DNA of 64,000 nt, from NCBI GenBank assembly GCA_012728315.1, contig JAAYFI010000024.1, positions 1 through 64,000 of the forward strand, given 5' to 3'. Positions 44,474-53,550 of the stretch are shown one piece after another; positions within the stretch are counted from its first letter, which is position 1, and each line of letters begins with the position of its first letter. The notes beneath the pieces were generated by a model. The model searched no databases. It was given only the letters and a program-made list of their open reading frames with translations, and was not told the DNA's origin. This DNA comes from Gammaproteobacteria bacterium. GTDB lineage: Bacteria; Pseudomonadota; Gammaproteobacteria; Pseudomonadales; Pseudomonadaceae. Made by a program: the position numbers and the translations under genes.

Positions 44474-44719
44474 CTAGCACTCTTTACGCAACCAATAGGT
44501 AAAAACAGCCTGCTCAACTGTCTCATGCAGCAGGCTGTGCCCCGCTAAATTCGCAAACGAGCGAAAATCACGTTGAGAGCCCGCATCTGTCGCCAGCACC
44601 TTCAATACAGCGCCAACCGGCATAGTATTAAGTGCCAGCTTGGCTTTTAATAGCGGCATGGGACAGCTTAGATCGCGCGCATCAACTTCCACATCATACG
44701 CCTGCGTTACATTACTCAT
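44474..44719 (-). CDS. tusA: TusA/SirA-like sulfur carrier protein
   Basis: An 81-residue protein with the persulfide-forming Cys in the motif DLSCPMPLLKAKLAL near the N-terminus. The ATG at 44719 (MSNVTQAYDV) is chosen over a GTG at 44749. The P. aeruginosa homolog at this locus (next to bcp and the M48 protease) is required for molybdenum cofactor maturation and nitrate respiration; a similar role is likely but inferred. It is divergent from the protease gene at 44903. Confidence 0.88.
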   Translation of the reverse strand: MSNVTQAYDVEVDARDLSCPMPLLKAKLALNTMPVGAVLKVLATDAGSQRDFRSFANLAGHSLLHETVEQAVFTYWLRKEC

Positions 44720-44902
44720 AAGACAAACACCACCTACACCTGCGAACACTAAGCCTTAGTTAAGGTCCAACTGAAATAGACAAGGATTTAAACTGACACC
44801 CTTGCTCACTTACTACACGCATTGTAGCTTATACCGATAGGTGCAACACATGTCGCATGCAAACAGTTCAACCCACCCAACTTATTCTGTAAAGAGAGTA
44901 CT

Positions 44903-46336
44903 ATGACGTTCTTCCGCCCTGCTTTACTGGCGCTGGCCTGCCTATTCACACCAGCCATGTTTGCCAGCGATTTGCCTTCGCTAGGCGACTCCAGTTCGTC
45001 GATTATTTCTCCTGAACAAGAGCACCAATTAGGACGTGCTTGGCTGAGTATTTTGCGTGGGCAAGTGCGTCAACTTGAAGACCCGCTACTCAAGGATTAC
45101 ATTGAAAGCAGTGTCTACCGCCTCACCGAAACCAGTCAGCTGAATGATCGCCGCCTTGAGTTTATTCTTTTAGCCAGCCCACAACTCAACGCTTTTGCAG
45201 CACCGGGTGGCATTATTGGCGTGAATGGCGGGCTGTTATTACATGCTCAAACCGAAGCCGAATACGCCTCGGTGATGGCGCACGAGTTAGCGCACTTATC
45301 GCAACGTCACTTTGCCCGCGGCTTAGAAGCGCAAAAACGCATGCAGGTACCGCTGATGGCAGCCATGCTCGCTGGCGTCGTGGCCGCAGCAGCCGGGGGA
45401 GGTGACTTAGGTATGGCTGCCATTGCTTCTACGCAAGCAGCGGCCGTGCAAGAACAGCGCCGTTTCTCCCGACAAAATGAGCAAGAGGCTGACCGTATCG
45501 GTTTACTCAACCTATCTAAAGCAGGCTTTGATCCGCGCGCGATGCCCAGCATGTTTGAACGCTTAATGCGCCAATACCGCTACGATCGCATGCCGCCGGA
45601 GTTTTTATTGACTCACCCAGTGTCCGAGTCGCGTATTGCCGATACACGCAACCGTGCTGAACAATATGACCAGCAAGGTGTTGTAGATAGCCTCTACTAC
45701 CAATTGATTCGCGCTCGCGTGCAACTCACCTTTGAAGAGACACCTGGCTTAGCACTAAAGCGTTTTCGCAGCATGCTCAACGAAGATCCAAACTTGGAGG
45801 CTGCGCGCTATGGTTTAGTGCTCGCACTGATTCGCGCCAGTCAGCTCGCTGAGGCGGAAAACAATTTAGCGCTTTTACTCAAGAAAAACCCCAACAGCAT
45901 TATTTACAATTTAGCTGCCGTGGATTTAGAACTCAGTCGCAACCAGTTCAGCCAAGCGCGCAAACGGATTGATGACTTATTGCAGCGTCATCCAAATAGC
46001 TTTCCACTGCGTCATGCGCAATATGAAACACAGCTCAAGCAAAACGATATCGCTGGCGCCGAGCAAACCATCAACCAACTGCTCAAACAACGCCCTAACG
46101 ACCCCGATATCTGGTTTGAAGTCGCTGAAGTGCGCGGTTTATCCAATAACATTATCGGACTGCATGAAGCCCGTGCCGAATACTTTGCTCGCGTCGGTGA
46201 TTACACCCAAGCCATTGAACAGCTGGATTACGCCAAACGTCGCGCCAGCAATAACTTTCCTCTTGCTGCACGTATAGATGCACGCCAACAAACACTGATC
46301 AATGAAGAAGAAGCCATTAAGAAAATGCTCAATTAA
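44903..46336 (+). CDS. bepA: Periplasmic M48 metalloprotease with TPR repeats (BepA type)
   Basis: A 477-residue secreted protease. It has a signal peptide (cleavage near MFAS, residue 22), the zinc motif VMAHELAHLSQRHF (about 120) with a third ligand in the NEQEADRIG segment, and C-terminal TPR-like helices (about 290-470). BepA in E. coli degrades stalled outer-membrane proteins such as LptD and works with the BAM complex; bamC lies nearby. GAGAG lies upstream of the ATG. Divergent from tusA and convergent with the HerA-like gene. Confidence 0.9.
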   Translation: MTFFRPALLALACLFTPAMFASDLPSLGDSSSSIISPEQEHQLGRAWLSILRGQVRQLEDPLLKDYIESSVYRLTETSQLNDRRLEFILLASPQLNAFAAPGGIIGVNGGLLLHAQTEAEYASVMAHELAHLSQRHFARGLEAQKRMQVPLMAAMLAGVVAAAAGGGDLGMAAIASTQAAAVQEQRRFSRQNEQEADRIGLLNLSKAGFDPRAMPSMFERLMRQYRYDRMPPEFLLTHPVSESRIADTRNRAEQYDQQGVVDSLYYQLIRARVQLTFEETPGLALKRFRSMLNEDPNLEAARYGLVLALIRASQLAEAENNLALLLKKNPNSIIYNLAAVDLELSRNQFSQARKRIDDLLQRHPNSFPLRHAQYETQLKQNDIAGAEQTINQLLKQRPNDPDIWFEVAEVRGLSNNIIGLHEARAEYFARVGDYTQAIEQLDYAKRRASNNFPLAARIDARQQTLINEEEAIKKMLN

Positions 46337-46388
46337 GCGCCAAACCCGCAATACCCGTGCGACTCCAAACAGCAACAGCCTCGCAACA

Positions 46389-46420
46389 GGCTAAACGCGA
46401 CCATCATGACGCGTTTAGCC
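46389..46420 (+). terminator. Hairpin after bepA
   Basis: Perfect 11-bp inverted repeat GGCTAAACGCG / CGCGTTTAGCC with a 10-base loop, 52 bases after the bepA stop in the convergent gap. No T-run follows on either strand. Confidence 0.55.
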
Positions 46421-46518
46421 GTAACGGCCCCCGTGCTGAATTTAGCGCTGCCTGCGCTGCAGCCAAATAAAGCGCTTGCAGCACAGTTACAGGGGCAGTT
46501 ACATCCGCGGCATTGGCT

Positions 46519-48003
46519 CTAACGCTTGCCTGTTAGCGAACCCAAAATACCACGAACAATTTGTCGACTGATCTGATTGACCGCTTGGCGCAGTGCACTT
46601 TTATAAACCTGACCGGCAATGCCACCCAAAGCATCAGTGACGCCCCCTACTACACTTGGCGAGCTGTTTTTCTTGGCAGTGTCAGCCGACTGCTCAGCAG
46701 CCTGTTGCGCCTGCTTCTCAGCGCGCTCAGCGAGAATTTCATAAGCAGAAATACGATCAATTGCTTTTTCGTAATACCCCAATAGTGGCGATTTACGCAT
46801 CAGCTCTGCACGCTCCGCATCCTGCAGCGGTCCTGTGCGCGATTGCGGTGGCGCAATAAACACGCGACGCACCATCGCAGGCGTGCCTTTAGCCTCCAAG
46901 CCACCGTACAACGCCTCACCAATACCCAGCTCAGTGAGAACTTTGAGTGTATTTAAATTAGGATCAGGCCGAAAACCATCTGCAACTGCTTTTAAAGATT
47001 TTTGCTCTTTGGCTGTAAACGCACGCAAGCCATGCTGAATACGCATACCCAACTGCGCCAACACCGCATCCGGCAAGTCCGCAGGTGATTGCGTCACAAA
47101 GTACACGCCTACGCCTTTTGAGCGAATCAAACGCACCACCTGCTCGATCCTATCGCGCAAAGCTTTTGGCGTGCCATTAAACAGCAAGTGGGCCTCATCG
47201 AAAAACAACGCAAGCAGCGGCTTTTCAGCGTCACCACGCTCAGGCAACTGCTCAAATAACTCAGCCAATAGCCACAGTAAAAATGTTGCATACACTTTAG
47301 GAGCTTGATGCACCAAACGACTGGCATCCAAAACATGAATGCGACCACGTCCATCGCGATCAAGACGTAACAGATCATCCAGCTGCAATGCCGGCTCACC
47401 AAACAATAAATCGCCACCCTGCTGTTCAAGAGTAGCCAATTTTCGTTGCAACGCACTGGCCGATTGCGGTGTGTATAAGGCGCGGTCCTCACCTAAAACC
47501 TGTGGCTGCTCACGCAAATAGTTCAGTAAGGATTTTAAATCTTTTAAATCTAACAGTAATAAACCTTCACGATCAGCAACCTGGAAGGCTAAATACAAAA
47601 CCGCTTGTTGACTGTCCGTAAGCTCCAATAGATTGCTCAACAGTAGCGGCCCCATCTCACTGATTGTAGTGCGCAAAGGGTGCCCAGTCTCACCATACAC
47701 ATCCCATATGGAGACGGGGTATGCCTGCGGCTTATGCTCCAACCAAGGCATCGAGGCAATGCGCTCAGCGATTTTACCTTGCGGCTGGCCTGCGGCAGCG
47801 ATACCGCTAAAATCACCCTTAATATCAGCCGCAAAGACTGCAACACCAGCATCACTAAAGGCTTCAACCAAGCGCTGCATCGTTACCGTTTTGCCTGTTC
47901 CTGTGGCGCCAGCAATCAAGCCATGCCGGTTCGCCAAGCGTAATAAGTGACCAACAGGCTGGCCTTTATCATCCGCACCTAACATAAGCTGATCAGTTTG
48001 CAT
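46519..48003 (-). CDS. HerA-like ATPase (YjgR/DUF853 family)
   Basis: A 494-residue P-loop ATPase. Walker A is GATGTGKTVTMQRL (about 32-40) and Walker B is LLALFFDEAHLLF (about 268); the arginine-finger region QSPADLPDAVLAQLG follows. The family is related to FtsK/HerA hexameric translocases but its cellular role is unknown. The C-terminal tail contains a Gln/Ala-rich stretch and ends in basic residues (RGILGSLTGKR). Followed on the same strand from the small gene at 48077. Confidence 0.88.
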   Translation of the reverse strand: MQTDQLMLGADDKGQPVGHLLRLANRHGLIAGATGTGKTVTMQRLVEAFSDAGVAVFAADIKGDFSGIAAAGQPQGKIAERIASMPWLEHKPQAYPVSIWDVYGETGHPLRTTISEMGPLLLSNLLELTDSQQAVLYLAFQVADREGLLLLDLKDLKSLLNYLREQPQVLGEDRALYTPQSASALQRKLATLEQQGGDLLFGEPALQLDDLLRLDRDGRGRIHVLDASRLVHQAPKVYATFLLWLLAELFEQLPERGDAEKPLLALFFDEAHLLFNGTPKALRDRIEQVVRLIRSKGVGVYFVTQSPADLPDAVLAQLGMRIQHGLRAFTAKEQKSLKAVADGFRPDPNLNTLKVLTELGIGEALYGGLEAKGTPAMVRRVFIAPPQSRTGPLQDAERAELMRKSPLLGYYEKAIDRISAYEILAERAEKQAQQAAEQSADTAKKNSSPSVVGGVTDALGGIAGQVYKSALRQAVNQISRQIVRGILGSLTGKR

Positions 48004-48076
48004 AAGGTTGTTATTCTCCGTTTAAGCTAGACGCCTAGATCACCTAAGCCGTCTTCAGCAGAGCAAGCAGCGGTAC

Positions 48077-48271
48077 TTACTTGCTCGTTTGTTCAGTTTG
48101 ATATTGTGCGAGCCCTTGCCGGCAAAACTGTTGCGCTGCGGAAAAATCAGCACCCTGCTGCTCATTTAAAGCAGCGGGATCATAACGGCTTAAGCAGCCC
48201 TGCCCAACAGTTGCCAGCGGTTGCACTGTGGCTTGTAGCATGGGCTGTAACTCATCTTCATCACTGCACAT
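48077..48271 (-). CDS. Small conserved protein, 64 residues
   Basis: A short frame starting MCSDEDELQPML at 48271, with GGAG 8 bases ahead; the open frame extends six codons upstream without support. It has three cysteines and a C-terminal helical part (DFSAAQQFCRQGLAQY). It lies between purU and the HerA-like gene, all on the minus strand. The composition and ribosome site suggest a real gene; no function known. Confidence 0.6.
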   Translation of the reverse strand: MCSDEDELQPMLQATVQPLATVGQGCLSRYDPAALNEQQGADFSAAQQFCRQGLAQYQTEQTSK

Positions 48272-48355
48272 GGACACTCTCCCAGCCAAGTTAACACACT
48301 CAACAGTCTGCGCTTTTAACAGTGTCGCGTCATGGTTAAAGCGCTGTACATCATA

Positions 48356-49207
48356 TTAATCAAATACCACTGTTTTATTATCATGAATTAATACACGATC
48401 TTGTAGGTGATAGCGTAAACCCCGAGCAAGCGCCATTTTCTCTACATCTTTACCATTGCGTACCATATCTTCCACGCTATCACGATGACTGACGCGCACA
48501 ACATCCTGCTCAATAATAGGCCCGGCGTCTAAATCTTCGGTTACATAGTGACAGGTGGCACCAATTAATTTAACCCCTCGTAAAGCGGCTTGATGATATG
48601 GCTTAGCACCAATAAATGATGGCAGAAAGCTATGATGAATATTAATAACACGACCATAATACTTCTGACATAAATCAGGCGGTAAAATTTGCATATAACG
48701 AGCCAATACCACGCAATCAGCTTTATGTTCATCAATTAAACGACTGACTTCAGCAAATGCCGACTGTTTATCCTTAGGATCAACAGGCACATGGTAAAAA
48801 GGAATGCCGTGCCACTCGACCATGCTGCGCAAGTCATCGTGGTTCGCTATCACACAAGGAATCTCACAATCCAACTCATTACGGTGCCAGCGGTGCAGTA
48901 AATCCGCTAAGCAATGCGACTCGCGACTGGCCATCAGTACCACACGCTTTTTAACGTCAGAGTCAGTCACTTGCCAAGTCATGGAAAACTCGTTAGCAAT
49001 GGGTGCAAATGCCTGCTTAAAGCCTTCCAAGTCAAAAGGTAGGGAGTCAGCACGGATTTCATGGCGCATAAAAAACCAACCCGTTTGCACATCCGAGTGA
49101 TGGCTCGCCTGATGAATCCAACCATTGTATGTCGCTAAAAAGTTACTGACTTTAGCAACAATACCGACGCGATCGGGGCAAGCAATAATAAGGCGAAACG
49201 TGCGCAT
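48356..49207 (-). CDS. purU: Formyltetrahydrofolate deformylase
   Basis: A 283-residue enzyme releasing formate from 10-formyltetrahydrofolate. An N-terminal ACT domain (about 1-80, RLIIACPDRVGIVAKV) senses glycine or methionine, and the formyltransferase domain has the Asn-His-Asp site with VINIHHSFLPSFIGAKPY. The ATG at 49207 (MRTFRLII) has GGAG 6 bases ahead; a TTG four codons upstream is not used. The formate released feeds purine synthesis via PurT in relatives. Confidence 0.94.
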   Translation of the reverse strand: MRTFRLIIACPDRVGIVAKVSNFLATYNGWIHQASHHSDVQTGWFFMRHEIRADSLPFDLEGFKQAFAPIANEFSMTWQVTDSDVKKRVVLMASRESHCLADLLHRWHRNELDCEIPCVIANHDDLRSMVEWHGIPFYHVPVDPKDKQSAFAEVSRLIDEHKADCVVLARYMQILPPDLCQKYYGRVINIHHSFLPSFIGAKPYHQAALRGVKLIGATCHYVTEDLDAGPIIEQDVVRVSHRDSVEDMVRNGKDVEKMALARGLRYHLQDRVLIHDNKTVVFD

Positions 49208-49708
49208 GCAAAACTCCAAATAAATAAGGTTTATACTAACAATCAGTCATGCAGGTCATTCTACCGCTCTCAAGCGCCAGAGTCAGCAAAGCTTTGCCTT
49301 GCTCACACAACACAACGACTCCAGCCTTCTGTGACACACCAGGTGCAGCAGCAAGCATCCCTCAGGCGCCACAGTTGATCTTATAACCAACCGCTCCAGC
49401 AACATGAAAAGCCACACGCCAGGATTTACTTTAAGTTTAATAAATATGCACTTAGGTCAATATTAAACAGAACATAGCTCACACTATATTGGCTCAACTT
49501 AAACTTTACATACATTTACAATTGCAAATCTTTACATAAAGAGCTCTTAGGCTTATCATTCTTACTTATTAAGGGATCGCAAATATTATTTCTCATAAAT
49601 ATTTGAGGTACTGGAGTTTTATAGAGATCACTGGCCTTCTAGTGATTATGGACACGCTCGACAATCCTTAATTTACAAACACACATTCACCAATATAGGA
49701 TTTTCAAA
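49208..49708. other. Long AT-rich region upstream of mvaT
   Basis: Five hundred bases with no credible gene. The first 230 bases are of average composition; 49430-49620 is markedly AT-rich and holds many T/A steps, as expected for a target of MvaT-type silencers and for a promoter with a long leader. A small inverted repeat ATCACT / AGTGAT lies at about 49626-49645. I could not fix a single promoter. Confidence 0.35.
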
Positions 49709-50074
49709 ATGTCGTTGATCAATGAATTTCGCGAAACTAAAGAGCGCATTAAAGAGCTTGAAGAACGTTTAGCCAACTTATCCCAAGACAGCAAGCTTCA
49801 AAAAGAGCTGGAGTTTGAAGAAAAACTGCGCGCTCTAATGGCTGAATACAACAAATCACTGCGCGACATCACTGTGATTATTGACCCGCAAGCCGCTCGC
49901 AGCACAACACGCAGCACAACACGTACGCGCAGCCCTCGCAAAACTAAGCAATACAACAACCCGCACACCGGTGAAGTGATTGAAACTAAAGGTGGCAATC
50001 ACAAGGTTCTAAAAGAATGGAAAGCCAAGTGGGGTGGTGACACAGTTGAGTCTTGGGTGACTTTGCTCGACTAA
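49709..50074 (+). CDS. mvaT: MvaT, H-NS-family nucleoid silencing protein
   Basis: A 121-residue xenogeneic silencer. The N-terminal coiled coil (about 1-60, SLINEFRETKERIKELEERL) mediates oligomerisation; a short Arg/Thr-rich linker (about 70-85) leads to the DNA-binding domain NPHTGEVIETKGGNHKVLKEW that inserts into the minor groove of AT-rich DNA (AT-pincer). It matches P. aeruginosa MvaT closely in both domains, with the linker shortened. AGGA lies 9 bases before the ATG. A strong terminator follows. Confidence 0.95.
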   Translation: MSLINEFRETKERIKELEERLANLSQDSKLQKELEFEEKLRALMAEYNKSLRDITVIIDPQAARSTTRSTTRTRSPRKTKQYNNPHTGEVIETKGGNHKVLKEWKAKWGGDTVESWVTLLD

Positions 50075-50098
50075 GCACAGCTCTGCAACTGATGCACT

Positions 50099-50126
50099 AA
50101 AACGCCCTGCTCGCAGGGCGTTTTTT
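50099..50126 (+). terminator. Rho-independent terminator of mvaT
   Basis: AAAACGCCCTG-CTCG-CAGGGCGTTTT followed by two more T. It lies 25 bases after the mvaT stop; the A-run on the other side lets it serve sbcB, which converges on it. Confidence 0.92.
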
Positions 50127-50161
50127 ATGGGGCAACCACAACCAAAGATCCAGCGCTTTGC

Positions 50162-51586
50162 CTAAAGCTGATAGCGCTGCTGTATTTCATACACATGGTG
50201 TCGCCAGCCCTGCACTGCAGGATGCGCTTGTTGCTCGGGACTTAACTCAGCATAGGCTGTTAGATAATCTGCAATATTCAGTGGCGCCCCGGCTTGTTCA
50301 CCGCTCAGGCGCGCGCGACAAAACAGCGCCCACTGCCGCAGTTCACTCTCGCTTAATGTATATGGGTAGTTACGCCCACGGTAACGAAATAGCAACTCAG
50401 GCAAACGCTCATCATCAAAAGGCCAGCGCTCCGGCTGTAACTGCTCTGGCGCCACAGCGCGCAGTTGCTCACAGAGCCTGCGATCCCTAGGCCCTAAAAA
50501 GCCACTGTACAACTGCAATTCTGGATCTTGCTCAGCAAACTCACGTTGATCGCTATAGACCGCACTCAGCTTATCTTGCCATTGCGCGCGTTGTTGCGTT
50601 AACAGCTGACAGTTGGCTTGCCACAGCTGATGATCAAAACCCAAACGCTGCGTATCCTCTTCCCGCAACACAGCCAGCGGCGCAACCACTGGGCTTTTAT
50701 TGATATGAATGAGCTTCAGTGGAATGGCCAACTCACCTTCCGCCAGCTCATTATGACGCGTGTACAGGCGCTGCTTTATTGTTTCAGCATCCAGTTCCAA
50801 TAAGGGCGAGACATCCGCATGCAGATCACAAACAATCAGCGCATTGCGGTTGCTTGGATGCCAAGCCAAGGGCAAAACCGGAGCCAAACAATGACGTTCA
50901 ACGGAAAACATACCTGACACATGCAACACAGGCTGCAATAAACGAATCCGCTCTTGCACTGCATCCTTACGCCGCAAACCATATAAATAAGCAAATAACT
51001 TCGGCTGACGTTCGCGCAGTAAACGTGCCACAGCAATGGTCGCGCGCACATCGGCTAAAGCATCATGCGCTTGGCCATGCTCGATCTGATTAGCAGCGGT
51101 GAAGCTCTCCAACTTAAAACTGACCCGCCCCTCGTGCTCAGGCCAATTAATGCCCTCCGGACGCAAAGCCCAAGTGCAGCGCAATACATCGATTAAATCC
51201 CAACGACTGTTACCACCCTGCCACTCACGGGCATAAGGATCATAAAAGTTACGGTACAAAGTGGCGCGCGTCATTTCATCATCAAAACGCAGGTTATTAA
51301 AACCCGCCGTACAGGTGTTGGGCTGGATTAACTGCTGATGCAACTGCTCAATAAAGTCAACTTCCAAGAGCCCTTCACGTTGCAAAACCTCAGGCCCGAT
51401 GCCTGTGACTAAGCTCGACATCGGGTGCGGTAAAATATCATCCGCCAATTGGCAGTATATATTCAGAGGCTCGCCTATTTCTTCGAGCTGCTCATTCGTG
51501 CGTATACCGGCAACTTGTATAGGGCGATCACTGTGCGCCTGAATTCCCGTGGTCTCAAAGTCATACCAAAAAATACTCGCGGTCAC
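50162..51586 (-). CDS. sbcB: Exonuclease I
   Basis: A 474-residue 3'-5' single-stranded DNA exonuclease of recombination and mismatch repair. The DnaQ-like domain starts IFWYDFETTGIQAHSDRP with the first catalytic Asp and Glu; GFNNLRFDDEMTRATLYRNF and HDALADVRATIAVARLL complete the DEDD set. The C-terminal SH3-like and helical parts are present and length matches E. coli ExoI. Convergent with mvaT; divergent from the RDD operon. Confidence 0.95.
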   Translation of the reverse strand: MTASIFWYDFETTGIQAHSDRPIQVAGIRTNEQLEEIGEPLNIYCQLADDILPHPMSSLVTGIGPEVLQREGLLEVDFIEQLHQQLIQPNTCTAGFNNLRFDDEMTRATLYRNFYDPYAREWQGGNSRWDLIDVLRCTWALRPEGINWPEHEGRVSFKLESFTAANQIEHGQAHDALADVRATIAVARLLRERQPKLFAYLYGLRRKDAVQERIRLLQPVLHVSGMFSVERHCLAPVLPLAWHPSNRNALIVCDLHADVSPLLELDAETIKQRLYTRHNELAEGELAIPLKLIHINKSPVVAPLAVLREEDTQRLGFDHQLWQANCQLLTQQRAQWQDKLSAVYSDQREFAEQDPELQLYSGFLGPRDRRLCEQLRAVAPEQLQPERWPFDDERLPELLFRYRGRNYPYTLSESELRQWALFCRARLSGEQAGAPLNIADYLTAYAELSPEQQAHPAVQGWRHHVYEIQQRYQL

Positions 51587-51850
51587 TGTTGCAACTCCTT
51601 ACGGCAAGGTCAAACTCTAAAACGGCACACCTATGCTTTAACTGCTACGGCCTTGCACACTGACAAATGAATGGTTACTGTGCCGGCAGACTGATCTACA
51701 GCATAGTCACTTGTGATGCAGCAGCACAATGCAACTCAATGCTCACTGACTCTAAACATTAAAAAATATAATGCTAAGTCAGTTTTTTATTTCTGATAAC
51801 CCCACTTATACTGCGGCTATATTTAATTTAACTGTGTTTGTTGACCGACC

Positions 51851-52573
51851 TTGAATTATCAATCCGAAACCAAGCCTCTAACGGCCAGCCCGCTTTTAGA
51901 TACACAGCTGTATCTAGAAACACCTGAAGGCATTCACTTACCACTGCATCCGGCTGGCCTGCCAGTGCGCGCGTTAGCCTTTGCTATTGATTTACTGCTA
52001 CGCGGCGCATTACTCGCTTTCGCAGGCGCCGCTTGGCTGTACCTTGGCAAGTTTGGCTTAGGCTTGGCGTCCATTAGCGCTTTTATTTTGCTGTGGTTGT
52101 ATATGGTTCTGTTTGAAGTATTCAATCAAGGCCGCTCTCCAGGCAAACAGATATTGGGGCTGCAAGTTATTCACAGCGATGGTACGCCCATCAGTTGGGC
52201 AGGCTCCTTAACCCGTAACCTACTGCGTATTATTGATTTATTGCCCTTCGCGTACTGCATTGGCATTTTAAGTCTATTGGGCAGCAGCAGTTTTCAACGA
52301 CTAGGGGATTTGGCGGCCGGCACACTCGTGGTTTATCAGCCCCAGCCCACAACACGCGCGCCCTTACCCGATGCAACCCCCGGCCCGCTGCCGGCTGTCT
52401 TGAGCCTGAGTGAACAGCAAGCCATTTTGAGTTTTGCTGAGCGCCACCAACAATTGTCCGCACAGCGCTCGGAAGAACTGGCTAGCATCGTTGCGCCAGC
52501 ACTGCAGCTCCCACCTGCTCAGGCCGTTACAGGGCTCTATGGCATCGCTCGCACGATATTGGGACAGCGATGA
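51851..52573 (+). CDS. RDD-family membrane protein
   Basis: A 240-residue membrane protein with three hydrophobic segments (about 37-60, 68-88, 122-148) and the RDD signatures PVRALAFAIDLLLR, NQGRSPGKQILGLQV and QRLGDLAAGTLVVY. The frame opens after a TGA and the first start is TTG at 51851; no ATG precedes the conserved part. Role unknown; RDD proteins include sodium/proton antiporters. It is the first gene of a six-gene operon and overlaps the SpoIIM-like gene by four bases. A weak -10 (TATACT, 51807-51812) lies upstream. Confidence 0.82.
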   Translation: MNYQSETKPLTASPLLDTQLYLETPEGIHLPLHPAGLPVRALAFAIDLLLRGALLAFAGAAWLYLGKFGLGLASISAFILLWLYMVLFEVFNQGRSPGKQILGLQVIHSDGTPISWAGSLTRNLLRIIDLLPFAYCIGILSLLGSSSFQRLGDLAAGTLVVYQPQPTTRAPLPDATPGPLPAVLSLSEQQAILSFAERHQQLSAQRSEELASIVAPALQLPPAQAVTGLYGIARTILGQR

Positions 52574-53550
52574 AACAGGCTCTTTTTGAACAGCAGCATC
52601 AAGCCTCTTGGCAAGCCTTTGCTCGCACAGTAGAAGCTTTACATAAAGGCCAAGCGCAGGCTGAGCACGTGGTCCACTTTACTCAGGATTATCGGCGCAT
52701 TTGCCAGCATTTAGCTTTAGCCAAACAACGGGGCTACAGCTACCCTTTGCTGGCGTATTTAGAGCAACTGACCCTACAAGGCCATCAACAGTTTTATCGC
52801 CATAAAAGCCCAATCCTCGCGCAATTATTGGCTTTTATTCTGGTGATTTTCCCCAGTACAGTGCGGCAACAATGGCGCTGCTTAGCCGTCTCAGCAGTAT
52901 TATTTTTCGGCAGTTTTGCTCTGATGGGGATTTTAACCTATGTATTTCCTGATTTAATTTATAGCCTAATCAGCCCTGCACAAGTCGCCCATATGGAAAA
53001 CATGTATGATCCTGCGCAGCGTTTAATTGGCCCTATGCGTCAGCGCGACCACCAAGATGACTGGGTGATGTTTGGTTTTTATATTATGAATAACATTGGT
53101 ATCGCCTTCCAAACCTTTGCCAGCGGCTTGCTCTTGGGTTTAGGCAGCCTGTTCTTTTTATTGTTTAATGGATTAAATATTGGCGCTATTGCTGGCCACC
53201 TCAGCCGTGTGGGTTACAGCGAAACGTTTTGGCCATTTGTAGTGGGTCATGGTGCTTTTGAGTTAACTGCCCTTGTTATTGCCGGTGCAGCAGGGCTTAA
53301 ACTCGGTGCAGCGTTAATCGCGCCGGGGCCACAAAGCCGCAGTAACGCCCTACGCGAAGCTGCAGCCATCAGCATTAAATTGATTGGCGGCGTTATTGTA
53401 TTTTTAGTTCTGGCTGCTTTTATTGAAGCCTATTGGTCATCGAGTAACAACGCGGCCGTCTCTATTAAACTATGGGTTGGCTGCGGTTTATGGCTGCTCG
53501 TTGCGTTGTATTTGTTTGCTTCAGGACGCAATCGTTATGCAACTCAATAA
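52570..53550 (+). CDS. SpoIIM-like membrane protein
   Basis: A 326-residue protein of the stage II sporulation protein M family. After a soluble helical part (1-95) come about five membrane segments (105-130, 170-195, 205-225, 230-260, 275-300, 305-320 in part). The segments NNIGIAFQTFASGLLLGLGS and GHGAFELTALVIAGAAGLKL are the family marks. The organism does not sporulate by this relation; the family occurs widely beside MoxR/DUF58 genes. Start ATG overlaps the RDD stop (ATGA). Function not known. Confidence 0.85.
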   Translation: MKQALFEQQHQASWQAFARTVEALHKGQAQAEHVVHFTQDYRRICQHLALAKQRGYSYPLLAYLEQLTLQGHQQFYRHKSPILAQLLAFILVIFPSTVRQQWRCLAVSAVLFFGSFALMGILTYVFPDLIYSLISPAQVAHMENMYDPAQRLIGPMRQRDHQDDWVMFGFYIMNNIGIAFQTFASGLLLGLGSLFFLLFNGLNIGAIAGHLSRVGYSETFWPFVVGHGAFELTALVIAGAAGLKLGAALIAPGPQSRSNALREAAAISIKLIGGVIVFLVLAAFIEAYWSSSNNAAVSIKLWVGCGLWLLVALYLFASGRNRYATQ

